Program-made: the position numbers and the translations under genes
From: an uncultured Pelagibacteraceae bacterium
GTDB lineage: Bacteria > Pseudomonadota > Alphaproteobacteria > Pelagibacterales > Pelagibacteraceae
Length of the DNA: 64,000 nt
Assembly: GCA_902620585.1 (NCBI GenBank)
Contig: CACNJC010000003.1
Coordinates: 45,695-109,694 of the forward strand
Reading direction: 5' to 3'
Shown: one piece after another, positions 36,977-45,730 of the stretch
Numbering within the stretch: the stretch's first letter is position 1
Layout of the letters: each line of letters opens with the position of its first letter
Notes under the pieces: generated by a model
Seen by the model: the letters and a program-made list of their open reading frames with translations, nothing else
Databases searched by the model: none
What the model was told of the DNA's origin: nothing

Positions 36977-39278
36977 TTTTTATATTTTATTATTATCATT
37001 ATTTTTTTTTCATCCTTTGCTGGCTGAAAACCTTAATATTCAATCCTCAGAGATTTCAATAGATAAAGAAAGTCGTTCAACTATATTTAAAGGTGGAGTT
37101 GTTGCAACAGATCAAAAAAATAACGTATTTAAAACCGATTACGCTGAGTATAAAAAAGATCTTAAATTTTTAAAAAGTAGAGGCAAAACTACAGTACTTA
37201 CATCAGAGGGGTACTCAATCAGTGGTCAAAATATAGTTTTTGATAATAAAAATGGATATATAAAATCTGACAGTAAAACTACTATCAAAGATTTAGAAGA
37301 AAATAATATTTTTTTAGAAAATTTTGAGTATTCAGTTAATGATAACTTTTTTAAATCAATAGGTAAAATTAAGATAATTGATACTAATAATAATTCTTAT
37401 AATTTTTCTCAAATCTTTATAGATGAGAAAAAAAGAGAAATTATTGGCTCCGATATTAAAGCGTTTTTAAATCAGGAAAATTTTAAAATTAACAAAAATA
37501 ATAAGCCACGTGTATTTGCTAACACAGTTAAAATTGAAAATCAAAACAGTGAATTTACAAAAAGTATTTTTACTTTATGTGATTATAGAAAAGATGATAA
37601 ATGCCCGCCTTGGTCTCTACAAGCTAGTAAAATGTTTCATGATAAAAAGAAAAAAACTATTTATTATGATAATGCAGTTATCAAAGTGTATGATTTACCC
37701 ATTTTTTATTTGCCAAAATTGTCTCATCCAGACCCAACTGTAAAACGAAGATCTGGTTTTTTGCCACCTTCTTTTTCGGACTCTAAAAATTTAGGTCCAG
37801 GTTTTGAAACACCCTACTATTGGGATCTTGGTATGGATAAAGATTTAACTTTAACTACAAAGTTATTTTCTTCAGAACATCCTTTATTTTTAGGTGAATA
37901 TCGTCAAGCGTTTAAACAATCAAACTTAGTTTCTAATTTTGGATATACAGAAGGCTATAAAGAAACAAATGAAAACAAACTTGCTGGAAGAAAATACCAT
38001 TTTTTTTCAAAGTTTGTAAAAAAGTTTAAAAATGAAAAAGGGGCTGATAATGAATTTAAATTAGACATACAAAGAGTATCGAACAAAAAATATTTAAAGT
38101 TATATAAGATTAATGATGATTTAGTTAATTATGAAAATGATACTATTGAAAACTCTTTAAGTTTTGCACATGAAGATGAAGACCTGTTTTTAGGTATAAA
38201 AGCAAGTGTTTATGAAGATTTAACAGAAACTAAAAAAAATGATGAATACGAATATATCTTACCAGATATAATCTTGGATAAAAATTTGTTTAGTAGCAAC
38301 AAATATGGGTATGCAGATTTACAGTCTAATTTAGTTTTTCATAATTATGAAACTAATAAATTCACTAAATTTTTAATAAATGATATCGACTGGAAATATA
38401 ATCAAATTAATTATCCCTCAGGTATAAAAGGGCGACTTCTTGGAAAATTAAAGAATGTAAACTATGAAGCAAAAAATACCTCTATATACAAATCAGATAC
38501 TACGAATGAACTTTTTGGAGCAGTAGGTTTTTTAGCTGAAATTAATCTTTTTAAAAAAATGAGAGATAACGCTGCTCATTTATTAACTCCTAAAATGTTA
38601 TTTAGATATGCTCCAGGCCAAATGAGAAAAGAAACAGAAAACACGAGATTAAATCATTCTAATGTTTTTAAATTGGATAGATTAAATACAAATAAAAATT
38701 TTGAAAATGGTTTGAGTGCGACTTTAGGATTTGATTATGAAATAAACAGTTCTGATAAAAAATTAGACTTCTCAATTGCTCAAATAATTAACGAAAAAGA
38801 AAATCAAAATATGCCATCTTCATCAAGTTTAAATCAAAGATTTTCTGACGTAATAGGGCACTCGGAATTAGAAATAAATGATAATATTAGTCTTAATTAC
38901 GATTTTGCTTTAGATCAGAATTATAAGAACTTAAATTATAATGAATTAAGCGCTGATTTTGACTTTAATTCGATTAAATTTGATTTTGGTTATTTGCAAG
39001 AAAAAGAACATATTGGAGATCAAGAATATTTTAGAAGTAAAATAGATTTAACGCAGAACCAATATGGAACTTTTTCTGCAGAAACTAAAAGAAACTTAAT
39101 TACAAATTCAGCTGAGTACTACGATTTAAGTTATGAATATACTAATGATTGTCTAAGGGCAGGATTAGTCTATAGAAGAGAATTTTATAATGACTCTGAG
39201 CTAGAGCCAGAAGACTCATTAATGTTTAAAATTACGCTAACTCCTTTTGGAGACATAAATTCACCTTCTTTCAACTGA
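36966..39278 (+). CDS. lptD: LPS-assembly outer-membrane protein LptD
   Basis: A 770-residue OstA/Imp protein that inserts LPS into the outer leaflet. A signal peptide (about 1-20, ending LLAEN) precedes the periplasmic OstA beta-jellyroll (about 22-170). The C-terminal beta-barrel domain begins around DPTVKRRSGFLPP and ends in an outer-membrane-type sequence. Cys205 and Cys213 (LCDYRKDDKCPPW) and one C-terminal cysteine (TNDCLRAG) are candidates for the inter-domain disulfide. Only three cysteines are seen, against four in E. coli. Confidence 0.93.
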   Translation: MKNSFYILLLSLFFFHPLLAENLNIQSSEISIDKESRSTIFKGGVVATDQKNNVFKTDYAEYKKDLKFLKSRGKTTVLTSEGYSISGQNIVFDNKNGYIKSDSKTTIKDLEENNIFLENFEYSVNDNFFKSIGKIKIIDTNNNSYNFSQIFIDEKKREIIGSDIKAFLNQENFKINKNNKPRVFANTVKIENQNSEFTKSIFTLCDYRKDDKCPPWSLQASKMFHDKKKKTIYYDNAVIKVYDLPIFYLPKLSHPDPTVKRRSGFLPPSFSDSKNLGPGFETPYYWDLGMDKDLTLTTKLFSSEHPLFLGEYRQAFKQSNLVSNFGYTEGYKETNENKLAGRKYHFFSKFVKKFKNEKGADNEFKLDIQRVSNKKYLKLYKINDDLVNYENDTIENSLSFAHEDEDLFLGIKASVYEDLTETKKNDEYEYILPDIILDKNLFSSNKYGYADLQSNLVFHNYETNKFTKFLINDIDWKYNQINYPSGIKGRLLGKLKNVNYEAKNTSIYKSDTTNELFGAVGFLAEINLFKKMRDNAAHLLTPKMLFRYAPGQMRKETENTRLNHSNVFKLDRLNTNKNFENGLSATLGFDYEINSSDKKLDFSIAQIINEKENQNMPSSSSLNQRFSDVIGHSELEINDNISLNYDFALDQNYKNLNYNELSADFDFNSIKFDFGYLQEKEHIGDQEYFRSKIDLTQNQYGTFSAETKRNLITNSAEYYDLSYEYTNDCLRAGLVYRREFYNDSELEPEDSLMFKITLTPFGDINSPSFN

Positions 39279-40210
39279 TGCGTTTTTTTCTAATCATTTT
39301 AACGATTACTTTGCTAAAACAAAATTTTTGTTTTGCCGCAATTGAGAATAAAATTTTAGTTAATGTTGGTAATCAAATAATAACATCTTATGAGCTTAAA
39401 AATAGAGTTAAAACAATTTTAGTTTTAAATAATAAGGAAATAAATCAAGAGAATGTAAATACTACAAAAAAAGAGGCATTAAATTTTTTAATTAACTATA
39501 AGTTAAAAAAAGGAGAAATATTAAAATTTCAAATAGATTCCAATAATGTTTCTATCTCAGAATATTTGATAAATATTTCTAAAAATTATAATACAGATCA
39601 AAAAGGATTTGAAAAAATATTTTTAGATAACAATTTAAGTTATGATTTATTTTTAGACGGAATCAAAACTGAATTTGCTTGGCAAAGATTAATATTTCAA
39701 TCCTATCAAGACAAAATAAATATTAATGAAGAAGAAATAGATGAAGAATTGAACAATCTTATTAAAATACAAAAAGAAACGGAGGAGTATAATCTTGCTG
39801 AAATAGAAATTTTTTTAGAAAATAACTCTGATGATAAAAAAAGAATTGATGAGATTAAGAAGCAAATTAATGAAATTGGGTTTGAAAATACTGCGATTAA
39901 ATTCAGCAAGTCTTTATCTGCTCTTGAAGGAGGAAATTTAGGTTGGATTACGTCTCAAGCTTTAACTAACGTAATTCTAAATGCAGTCAAAAATATGAAG
40001 CCAGGAGATGTAACAGAACCAATAATAAAATCTGATACAGCTTTGTTTATTAAATTGTTAGAAAAAAGAAAAATTGACTTTAATGATGTAAATTTACAAA
40101 ATATGAAAAATCAAATTGTATCTCGAAAAAAAAATGAACTTTTAAATCTTTTTTCTAATAGTTATTTGTCAAAAATTAAAAACAATACATTAATAGAGTA
40201 TAATGAATAA
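39278..40210 (+). CDS. surA: Periplasmic chaperone / parvulin-type peptidyl-prolyl isomerase SurA
   Basis: A 310-residue SurA-like chaperone for outer-membrane proteins. A signal peptide (about 1-20, FCFAAIE) is followed by the helical SurA N-terminal domain (about 22-150). A single parvulin domain (about 172-270) contains SLSALEGGNLGWITSQALTN. E. coli SurA has two parvulin domains. One-base overlap with lptD (TGATG) and eight-base overlap with pdxA; the position after lptD is typical. Confidence 0.92.
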   Translation: MRFFLIILTITLLKQNFCFAAIENKILVNVGNQIITSYELKNRVKTILVLNNKEINQENVNTTKKEALNFLINYKLKKGEILKFQIDSNNVSISEYLINISKNYNTDQKGFEKIFLDNNLSYDLFLDGIKTEFAWQRLIFQSYQDKININEEEIDEELNNLIKIQKETEEYNLAEIEIFLENNSDDKKRIDEIKKQINEIGFENTAIKFSKSLSALEGGNLGWITSQALTNVILNAVKNMKPGDVTEPIIKSDTALFIKLLEKRKIDFNDVNLQNMKNQIVSRKKNELLNLFSNSYLSKIKNNTLIEYNE

Positions 40211-41168
40211 AAAAATTCTAATAGTTGCTGGGGACCCAAATAGTATAAATTCTGAAATTATTTATAAAGTTTGGAAAAAAGTTTCTAAAAATATAAAAAA
40301 AAATTTGTATTTGATTGCTAATTATAGTCTATATTTAAAACAATTTAAAAAATTAAAGCTAAATATTGATATTATAAAAGTTAAAAATATTAATGATAGT
40401 ATTAATTCATTATCTTTAAAAATCATAGACGTTCCTGTTAATTTTAAAGATCCATTTAAGGTTAGTTTAAAAGAATCATCTAAGTACGTGATAAAAAGTT
40501 TAAATCTCGCGCATTCACTAGTAGAGGATAAAAATTTTAAAGCGGTTATAAATTGTCCAATTAATAAAAATTTAATCAAATTTTCTGGAAAAATTGGTGT
40601 TACAGAATTCTTTGCTTCTAAATGCAAGGTCAAAAAATCATCTGAAGTAATGTTTATTCATAATAAAAGGTTTTCTGTGGTGCCACTTACAACTCACTTA
40701 GATATTAAAGATGTTTCAAAAAATATCACTTCACATTTAATTATTAGTAAGCTGCAAACTTTAAACAAAGATTTTAAAAGATTATTTAAATTTATACCTA
40801 AGATTGGTGTTTTAGGATTAAATCCCCACAATAGCGAATATAAAATCACTTCAAAGGAAGTTAGCACTATAAGACCCTCTGTCTTAAAACTTAAAAGAAA
40901 AGGATTTAAAATCGAGGGTCCGCTAGTATCAGATACAATTTTTATTAATAAATTTAAGAATTATGATGTAATCGTAGGGATGTATCATGATCAGGTTTTG
41001 TCTCCTTTTAAAACTATCTTTAAATTTGATGCGATAAATATTACTTTAGGTTTAAATTATTTAAGAGTTTCACCAGATCATGGGCCTGCCACTGAGTTGA
41101 TAGGAAAAAATAAGGCAGATCATACCAGTCTTTTTCAGTGTATTAAATTTGTTACATCAAAAACTTAA
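40203..41168 (+). CDS. pdxA: 4-hydroxythreonine-4-phosphate dehydrogenase
   Basis: A 321-residue PdxA, NAD-dependent oxidation step of the DXP-dependent pyridoxal phosphate pathway. Recognisable blocks are AGDPNSINSEI at the N-terminus (GDPxGIGPE region, diverged), VINCPINKN, PLTTHLDIKDVS (metal histidine), LGLNPHNSEY, VGMYHDQVLSPFK (metal histidine) and RVSPDHGPATEL (metal histidine). It overlaps rsmA by one base. The N-terminal motif differs from the usual GDPAGIGPE, but the metal site is intact. Confidence 0.93.
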   Translation: MNKKILIVAGDPNSINSEIIYKVWKKVSKNIKKNLYLIANYSLYLKQFKKLKLNIDIIKVKNINDSINSLSLKIIDVPVNFKDPFKVSLKESSKYVIKSLNLAHSLVEDKNFKAVINCPINKNLIKFSGKIGVTEFFASKCKVKKSSEVMFIHNKRFSVVPLTTHLDIKDVSKNITSHLIISKLQTLNKDFKRLFKFIPKIGVLGLNPHNSEYKITSKEVSTIRPSVLKLKRKGFKIEGPLVSDTIFINKFKNYDVIVGMYHDQVLSPFKTIFKFDAINITLGLNYLRVSPDHGPATELIGKNKADHTSLFQCIKFVTSKT

Positions 41169-41947
41169 TGGTATATGCAAAAAAATCTTTAGGTCAAAAT
41201 TTTCTTATTGATCAAAACATTATAAAGAAAATCACTAATCAAACAAAAATTGAAAATAAAGATGTAATTGAAATCGGGCCTGGAAAAGGTGCTTTAACAA
41301 ACGAAATAATAAAGAAAAAACCTAAATCTCTTACACTAATTGAAAAAGATACATCTATTTGCAAAGAACTAAATTTGAAATATTCTAAACACAAAAATAT
41401 TAAGATTTATAACAAAGATTTCCTAAAATTTGATGTCGAAAAAGTAATCAAAAATAAAACAGTCGTTTTCGGAAACCTCCCGTATAATATCTCATCTCAA
41501 ATCCTTGTTAAAATGATTAAGATGAAAAATTGGCCTCCAAAGTATACCGATTTAATCTTTATGTTTCAAAAAGAAATGGCTCAAAGAATTTTGGGCGCGT
41601 TCAACACATCAAATTATGGAAGACTTTCAATATTAAGCAACTATAGACTAAATATTATTAATAAGTTTAATGTTTCTGCAAACTGTTTTTTTCCAAGACC
41701 AAAAGTCGAGTCAACAGTTTTGCTATTTAAGCCGAAAAAACATACAATTAAAATAAAAGATTTAGGTAATTTAGAAAAAATTACAAGTATGCTCTTTTCT
41801 AATAAGAGGAAAATGATCAATAAAAATATTAAAAAAATATTCAAAAATAATAAATTTGTTAATAATTTGAACTTGAAATTAAGACCTTCTGATATTAAAC
41901 CAGAAAAATATTATGAAATTACTAGGCTTTATGAAAAGATTTTTTAA
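41168..41947 (+). CDS. rsmA: 16S rRNA (adenine1518-N6/adenine1519-N6)-dimethyltransferase
   Basis: A 259-residue KsgA/RsmA methyltransferase. The SAM-binding EIGPGKGALT (about 36-45) and the adenine-specific NLPYNISSQIL motif (about 99-109) are clear. It dimethylates two adenosines in the 3' hairpin of 16S rRNA late in 30S maturation. The start MVYAKKSLGQNFLID is family-typical. It converges on gmk with a 26-base overlap, the longest convergent overlap in the window. Confidence 0.97.
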   Translation: MVYAKKSLGQNFLIDQNIIKKITNQTKIENKDVIEIGPGKGALTNEIIKKKPKSLTLIEKDTSICKELNLKYSKHKNIKIYNKDFLKFDVEKVIKNKTVVFGNLPYNISSQILVKMIKMKNWPPKYTDLIFMFQKEMAQRILGAFNTSNYGRLSILSNYRLNIINKFNVSANCFFPRPKVESTVLLFKPKKHTIKIKDLGNLEKITSMLFSNKRKMINKNIKKIFKNNKFVNNLNLKLRPSDIKPEKYYEITRLYEKIF

Positions 41948-42518
41948 AATCGTTTTTGTGTATTGAAATTATTTTCTCAATTTGATGATAGCAACTTTCA
42001 AGATTTTCATTAATTAAAACATAATCGTAATCATCCCAATGCTGAACATCTAAGTCAAAAGCTTTGAATCTTTTTTCTACCTCTTCTTGTGTATTTTGAT
42101 TTCTATTAACCAATCTTTTTCTAAGTTCTTCTTTATTCGGTGGTATCAAGAATATTTTAACTAATTTTAAGTTTTTAAATTTTGATAATTGTTGACTTCC
42201 TTGCCAGTCTATATCGAAAATTATATCATTTGTTTTAAATAGATCATCTACACTTTTTTTTAATGTTCCATAATAATTGTCGAAAATTTTAGCATATTCA
42301 TAAAATTTTTCCTCTTTTACTAATTTTTTAAATTTACTTTTATCGACAAAAAAATAGTCAACTCCATCTATTTCATTTTGCCTTGGTTTTCTTGTAGTGT
42401 GAGATACTGAAATTTTAAAAGATTGATATTTCTGTTGGATTTTTTTTGTAATTGTTGTTTTACCTGCACCCGAAGGAGAAGATAAAATTACCATGATATT
42501 GTTTGAGTCATGACTCAT
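41922..42518 (-). CDS. gmk: Guanylate kinase
   Basis: A 198-residue GMP kinase. Its P-loop is SSPSGAGKTT (about 13-22), with SHTTRKPRQNEIDGVDYFF in the GMP-binding part and IDWQGSQQL for catalysis. It phosphorylates GMP to GDP. It is last in the fabD-fabG-acpP-gmk run, with 23 bases between acpP and gmk. Confidence 0.98.
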   Translation of the reverse strand: MSHDSNNIMVILSSPSGAGKTTITKKIQQKYQSFKISVSHTTRKPRQNEIDGVDYFFVDKSKFKKLVKEEKFYEYAKIFDNYYGTLKKSVDDLFKTNDIIFDIDWQGSQQLSKFKNLKLVKIFLIPPNKEELRKRLVNRNQNTQEEVEKRFKAFDLDVQHWDDYDYVLINENLESCYHQIEKIISIHKNDFKKSFHKA

Positions 42519-42541
42519 AATGACTAACTTAAACTCAGTGC

Positions 42542-42784
42542 TTATTGATTTGTTTTACTTTCAATAAATTTAATTGCATCTCCAACCGTTAGGATCTTTT
42601 CTGCTTCGCTGTCAGATATTTCCGAGCCAAATTCTTCTTCAAAAGCCATTACTAACTCTACAGTATCTAAACTATCAGCGCCCAGATCATCAATAAAGCT
42701 TGCTTCTTCGGTTACTTTCTCTTCTTCTATACCTAGATGGTCTGCAACTATTTTTTTAATTTTGGGTTTTATATCGTTTGACAT
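42542..42784 (-). CDS. acpP: Acyl carrier protein
   Basis: An 80-residue ACP. The 4'-phosphopantetheine attachment serine is Ser38 in [18 protein letters not shown], and the protein is strongly acidic. It carries growing acyl chains in type II fatty acid synthesis. It follows fabG by 55 bases, the largest gap within the fab cluster, so it may also have its own promoter in that gap. Confidence 0.98.
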   Translation of the reverse strand: MSNDIKPKIKKIVADHLGIEEEKVTEEASFIDDLGADSLDTVELVMAFEEEFGSEISDSEAEKILTVGDAIKFIESKTNQ

Positions 42785-42839
42785 TAATTACCTTTGTTAT
42801 GTTTATGATGTTTTCTTAATAAATTATTAGATAGAATTG

Positions 42840-43571
42840 TCAAGCCATATACATTCCACCATTAACATGAATGGTTTCACCATTAATATAATTGGCCATA
42901 TCTGATGCTAAAAATGCTACACAATTTGAGACATCGTCTCCAGTTCCTAAGTCACCAGCAGGAATTCTGCTGATTAATTTTGTTTTGTATTCTTCAGGAA
43001 TTTTATCGGTCATTTCGGTTTTTATAAAACCAGGAGATACACAGTTTATATTAATATTTTTTTTAGCATATTCTAGAGCTAGACTTTTTGAGAAAGCAAC
43101 TATTCCTGCTTTTGAAGCTGAATAATTTGTTTGACCAAAATTTCCAGTGTGACCTACTATAGATGTAATATTTATAATTTTTCCTGATTTATTTTTGATC
43201 ATCTTTTTTATTGCTGACTTACACATCAAAAAAGTTGATGTTAAATTAATGTCCAAAACTTTTTTCCAATTTTCTTCACTTAATCTTATTGTTAAGCTGT
43301 CAAGATTTATTCCAGCGTTATTAATTAATATATCTAAACCACCCAATTTATCGTTTGCCAAATCTACGAAGGACTCTACTTTTGAGTGATCTCCTAAATT
43401 AAATTTTTCAATTTGAACATCTTTAAATTCACTTTTAAGTTTACTCAATTTTTCTTCATTTGTGCCTGTTGCAAAAATTTGAGATCCACTTTCAGAAAAT
43501 TTTTTTACCAGGCTATTACCTATCCCGCCTGTTGCGCCTGTAATAATAACTTTTTTATTTTTTAAATTCAT
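42840..43571 (-). CDS. fabG: 3-oxoacyl-[acyl-carrier-protein] reductase
   Basis: A 243-residue short-chain dehydrogenase. The NADPH-binding glycine motif is TGATGGIG (11-18), NNAG is at 84-87, and the catalytic residues are Ser137, Tyr150 and Lys154 (YSASK), each one earlier than in E. coli FabG. It reduces 3-ketoacyl-ACP. It overlaps fabD by 17 bases. Confidence 0.97.
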   Translation of the reverse strand: MNLKNKKVIITGATGGIGNSLVKKFSESGSQIFATGTNEEKLSKLKSEFKDVQIEKFNLGDHSKVESFVDLANDKLGGLDILINNAGINLDSLTIRLSEENWKKVLDINLTSTFLMCKSAIKKMIKNKSGKIINITSIVGHTGNFGQTNYSASKAGIVAFSKSLALEYAKKNININCVSPGFIKTEMTDKIPEEYKTKLISRIPAGDLGTGDDVSNCVAFLASDMANYINGETIHVNGGMYMA

Positions 43572-44493
43572 CGGTAGTTTTTTTCATATCATCAATTGTA
43601 TTTATACTAAAGCAATTTATATTTTTTACTGTCCTTTTAACCATTCCAGATAAAACTTTACCTGGGCCTATTTCAATAAAATTATTAACTTTTTGATTTG
43701 ACATATTAATTACGCTTTCTCGCCATCTCACAGTTGAACAAATTTGTTCAACGAGTAACCTTTTTAAATTCTCTGGGTTATTTTCAGGCTTTGAGGTTAC
43801 ATTGCATACAATGTTGAAAGCAGGTTTACTAAAATTAACTGAGTTAATTTTTTCCTTCATCTTGATTTCTGCTGATTTCATCAAAGAACAATGAAAAGGT
43901 GCACTAACATTTAAAGGGATAAATTTTTTTTTGTTATCTTTTAAAATTTTTTCTAAAGAGTTGATACTTTCGACGTCTCCACTAACAATAGTTTGCCCTT
44001 CTGCATTATCATTAGCAATTTCACATATTTTTTTATTTTTTAATTCTGTAATAAAGTTATTTATCTCTTCAGTTTTGGAACCTAGTATTGCAATCATTTT
44101 ACCTTTGCCTAGTGGAACAGCTTCTTGCATAGACTTACCTCGTTCAAAAAGAAGATATAAAGCATCGATAAATTTTAATGACTCTGCACAAACTAAAGCG
44201 CTATATTCTCCTAAAGAATGACCGGCAAAAAATTTTGTCGATTTAAAATTAAAATTAAACTCATTCTTTAGAACTGAAAAAATTGCATAACTAACAGTTA
44301 AAATAGCTGGTTGTGTATTTTGTGTAAGTTTTAATTGATCTTCAGGTCCCTCTAAAATAATTTTTGAGATTTTATAATTAAGTTTTTCGTCTGCTTCACT
44401 AAAGATTTTCTTTACAAGTTCGAAATTTTTATAAAATTCAGATCCCATTCCAACAATTTGCGAACCTTGGCCTGGAAATAGTATAGCATTCAT
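43555..44493 (-). CDS. fabD: Malonyl-CoA:ACP transacylase
   Basis: A 312-residue FabD that loads malonyl groups onto ACP. The N-terminal FPGQGSQ (6-12), nucleophile Ser93 in GHSLGEYSAL and catalytic His201 in SAPFHCSLM match the E. coli enzyme closely. It is the first gene of the fabD-fabG-acpP-gmk cluster. The 111-base gap upstream (44494-44604) is shared with the divergent rpsF operon and contains a perfect 7-base inverted repeat at 44510-44524. Confidence 0.97.
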   Translation of the reverse strand: MNAILFPGQGSQIVGMGSEFYKNFELVKKIFSEADEKLNYKISKIILEGPEDQLKLTQNTQPAILTVSYAIFSVLKNEFNFNFKSTKFFAGHSLGEYSALVCAESLKFIDALYLLFERGKSMQEAVPLGKGKMIAILGSKTEEINNFITELKNKKICEIANDNAEGQTIVSGDVESINSLEKILKDNKKKFIPLNVSAPFHCSLMKSAEIKMKEKINSVNFSKPAFNIVCNVTSKPENNPENLKRLLVEQICSTVRWRESVINMSNQKVNNFIEIGPGKVLSGMVKRTVKNINCFSINTIDDMKKTTDEFKK

Positions 44494-44524
44494 ATTTTAA
44501 GCACTTAATTACTAATAATTAGTA

Positions 44525-44552
44525 TTGATATAAATATCTATTATAGTATAAA
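44525..44552 (+). promoter_or_regulatory. Putative sigma-70 type promoter of rpsF-rpsR-rplI
   Basis: TTGATA (44525-44530) and TATAAA (44547-44552) are 16 bases apart. Transcription would start near 44560, giving a leader of about 45 bases before rpsF. The -35 hexamer adjoins an inverted repeat ending at 44524. AT-rich background lowers the weight of the match. Confidence 0.5.
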
Positions 44553-44604
44553 ACTTTTTTTACAATATGTACTTTAAAGCAAACTAATTAACAATAATCT
44601 TTTT

Positions 44605-44928
44605 ATGTCATTTTATGAAAATACTATAGTCGCAAAACAAGACTTAGCGAAATCTGATTTAGAAAAAATCAAAGAAAAGTATAATGATATTATTAATAGC
44701 AATTCAGGCAAAGTTTTGAAAGTTGAAGAGTGGGGTTTAATGAACCTAGCAACAAAGATTAAGAAATATAATAAAGGTTTTTATATTCATTATAAATTTG
44801 AGGGAAATAAAGAGACTTTAAATGAGATAAATAAGAAAGTAAGAATTGATGGATCAATAATTAGACACCTTGTAGTTAAATATAAAAATTTAGATACTAA
44901 AAATGAATACTTTAAAAAGGAAAAATAG
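44605..44928 (+). CDS. rpsF: 30S ribosomal protein S6
   Basis: A 107-residue S6 that binds the 16S rRNA central domain together with S18. It begins MSFYENTIVAKQDLAKSD and has EEWGLMNLATKIKKYNKGFYIHYKFEG, the family core. It is first in rpsF-rpsR-rplI, with rpsR starting right after its stop codon. I saw no CCG-type S6:S18 autoregulatory motif in the leader. Confidence 0.97.
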   Translation: MSFYENTIVAKQDLAKSDLEKIKEKYNDIINSNSGKVLKVEEWGLMNLATKIKKYNKGFYIHYKFEGNKETLNEINKKVRIDGSIIRHLVVKYKNLDTKNEYFKKEK

Positions 44929-45198
44929 ATGAAGAGAAAAGGTAAAAAATTTCAAAGAAGTTCTAGTTCTCTTAATAAACTAAGTCTATTTCAAAAATCT
45001 GAAGGACGATTTAACAAATCTTGTCCACTTTCAGTTAAAAATGCTCCTATAATTGATTATAAAAATATCAGCTTGTTGAAAAAGTATATTTCAGAAAATA
45101 ATAAAATTTTATCATCAAAAATTACATCTGTCTCAAGTGGAAAACAAAAAAAATTAACAAAAGAAATAAAAAAAGCAAAAATCTTAGGGCTTATATAG
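44929..45198 (+). CDS. rpsR: 30S ribosomal protein S18
   Basis: An 89-residue, highly basic S18. The conserved core is the IDYKNISLLKKYISENNKIL stretch (about 43-62), followed by SSKITSVSSGKQKKLTKEIKKAKILGLI. It forms a heterodimer with S6. The start codon immediately follows the rpsF stop, which implies coupled translation. Confidence 0.96.
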   Translation: MKRKGKKFQRSSSSLNKLSLFQKSEGRFNKSCPLSVKNAPIIDYKNISLLKKYISENNKILSSKITSVSSGKQKKLTKEIKKAKILGLI

Positions 45199-45200
45199 TT

Positions 45201-45656
45201 ATGGAATTAATACTTTTAGAAAATATAATAAATCTTGGAAATATTGGAGACAAAGTTGAGGTAAAACCAGGGTATGGAAGGAACTTTTTGCTCAAGACTG
45301 GAAAAGCACTAAGATTTAATAAGGAAAATTTAGAATATGTTTCGAAAAAAAAAGATGAGTTAAATAAAAAAAATAACGAATTAAAAAAGAAACTAAGAGA
45401 CTCAGCTCAAATAATTAATAATAAATCATTTGTTTTTAATAAAGAAAGTAAAGAGAATGGTGACTTATATGGTTCAATAAAACCAAAAGAAATATCAACT
45501 GCGATTTATGATAAACTAAAAGTTGAGGTGAAACCTTCTCAAATAGTTTTAAAAAATGATTTAAACAAAATAGGAAGTTTCAAAGTAGAGATAAATTTTC
45601 ATACAGATGTATCAGCCCAAATTTCAGTTAAAATTGACAAAATACAATCATCTTGA
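45201..45656 (+). CDS. rplI: 50S ribosomal protein L9
   Basis: A 151-residue L9. The N-terminal domain MELILLENIINLGNIGDKVE and VKPGYGRNFLL (about 22-32) is classic. A lysine/asparagine-rich connecting helix (about 42-75) joins it to the C-terminal domain. It binds 23S rRNA near the L1 stalk base. Two bases separate it from rpsR, and dnaB follows after 74 bases. Confidence 0.97.
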   Translation: MELILLENIINLGNIGDKVEVKPGYGRNFLLKTGKALRFNKENLEYVSKKKDELNKKNNELKKKLRDSAQIINNKSFVFNKESKENGDLYGSIKPKEISTAIYDKLKVEVKPSQIVLKNDLNKIGSFKVEINFHTDVSAQISVKIDKIQSS

Positions 45657-45730
45657 CTTTTCCACAGGTAATTAAAAAAAGTGTGTAACTTTTATCTTTA
45701 ATTGTAGTGCTCTCAATCTATTATAATTGA

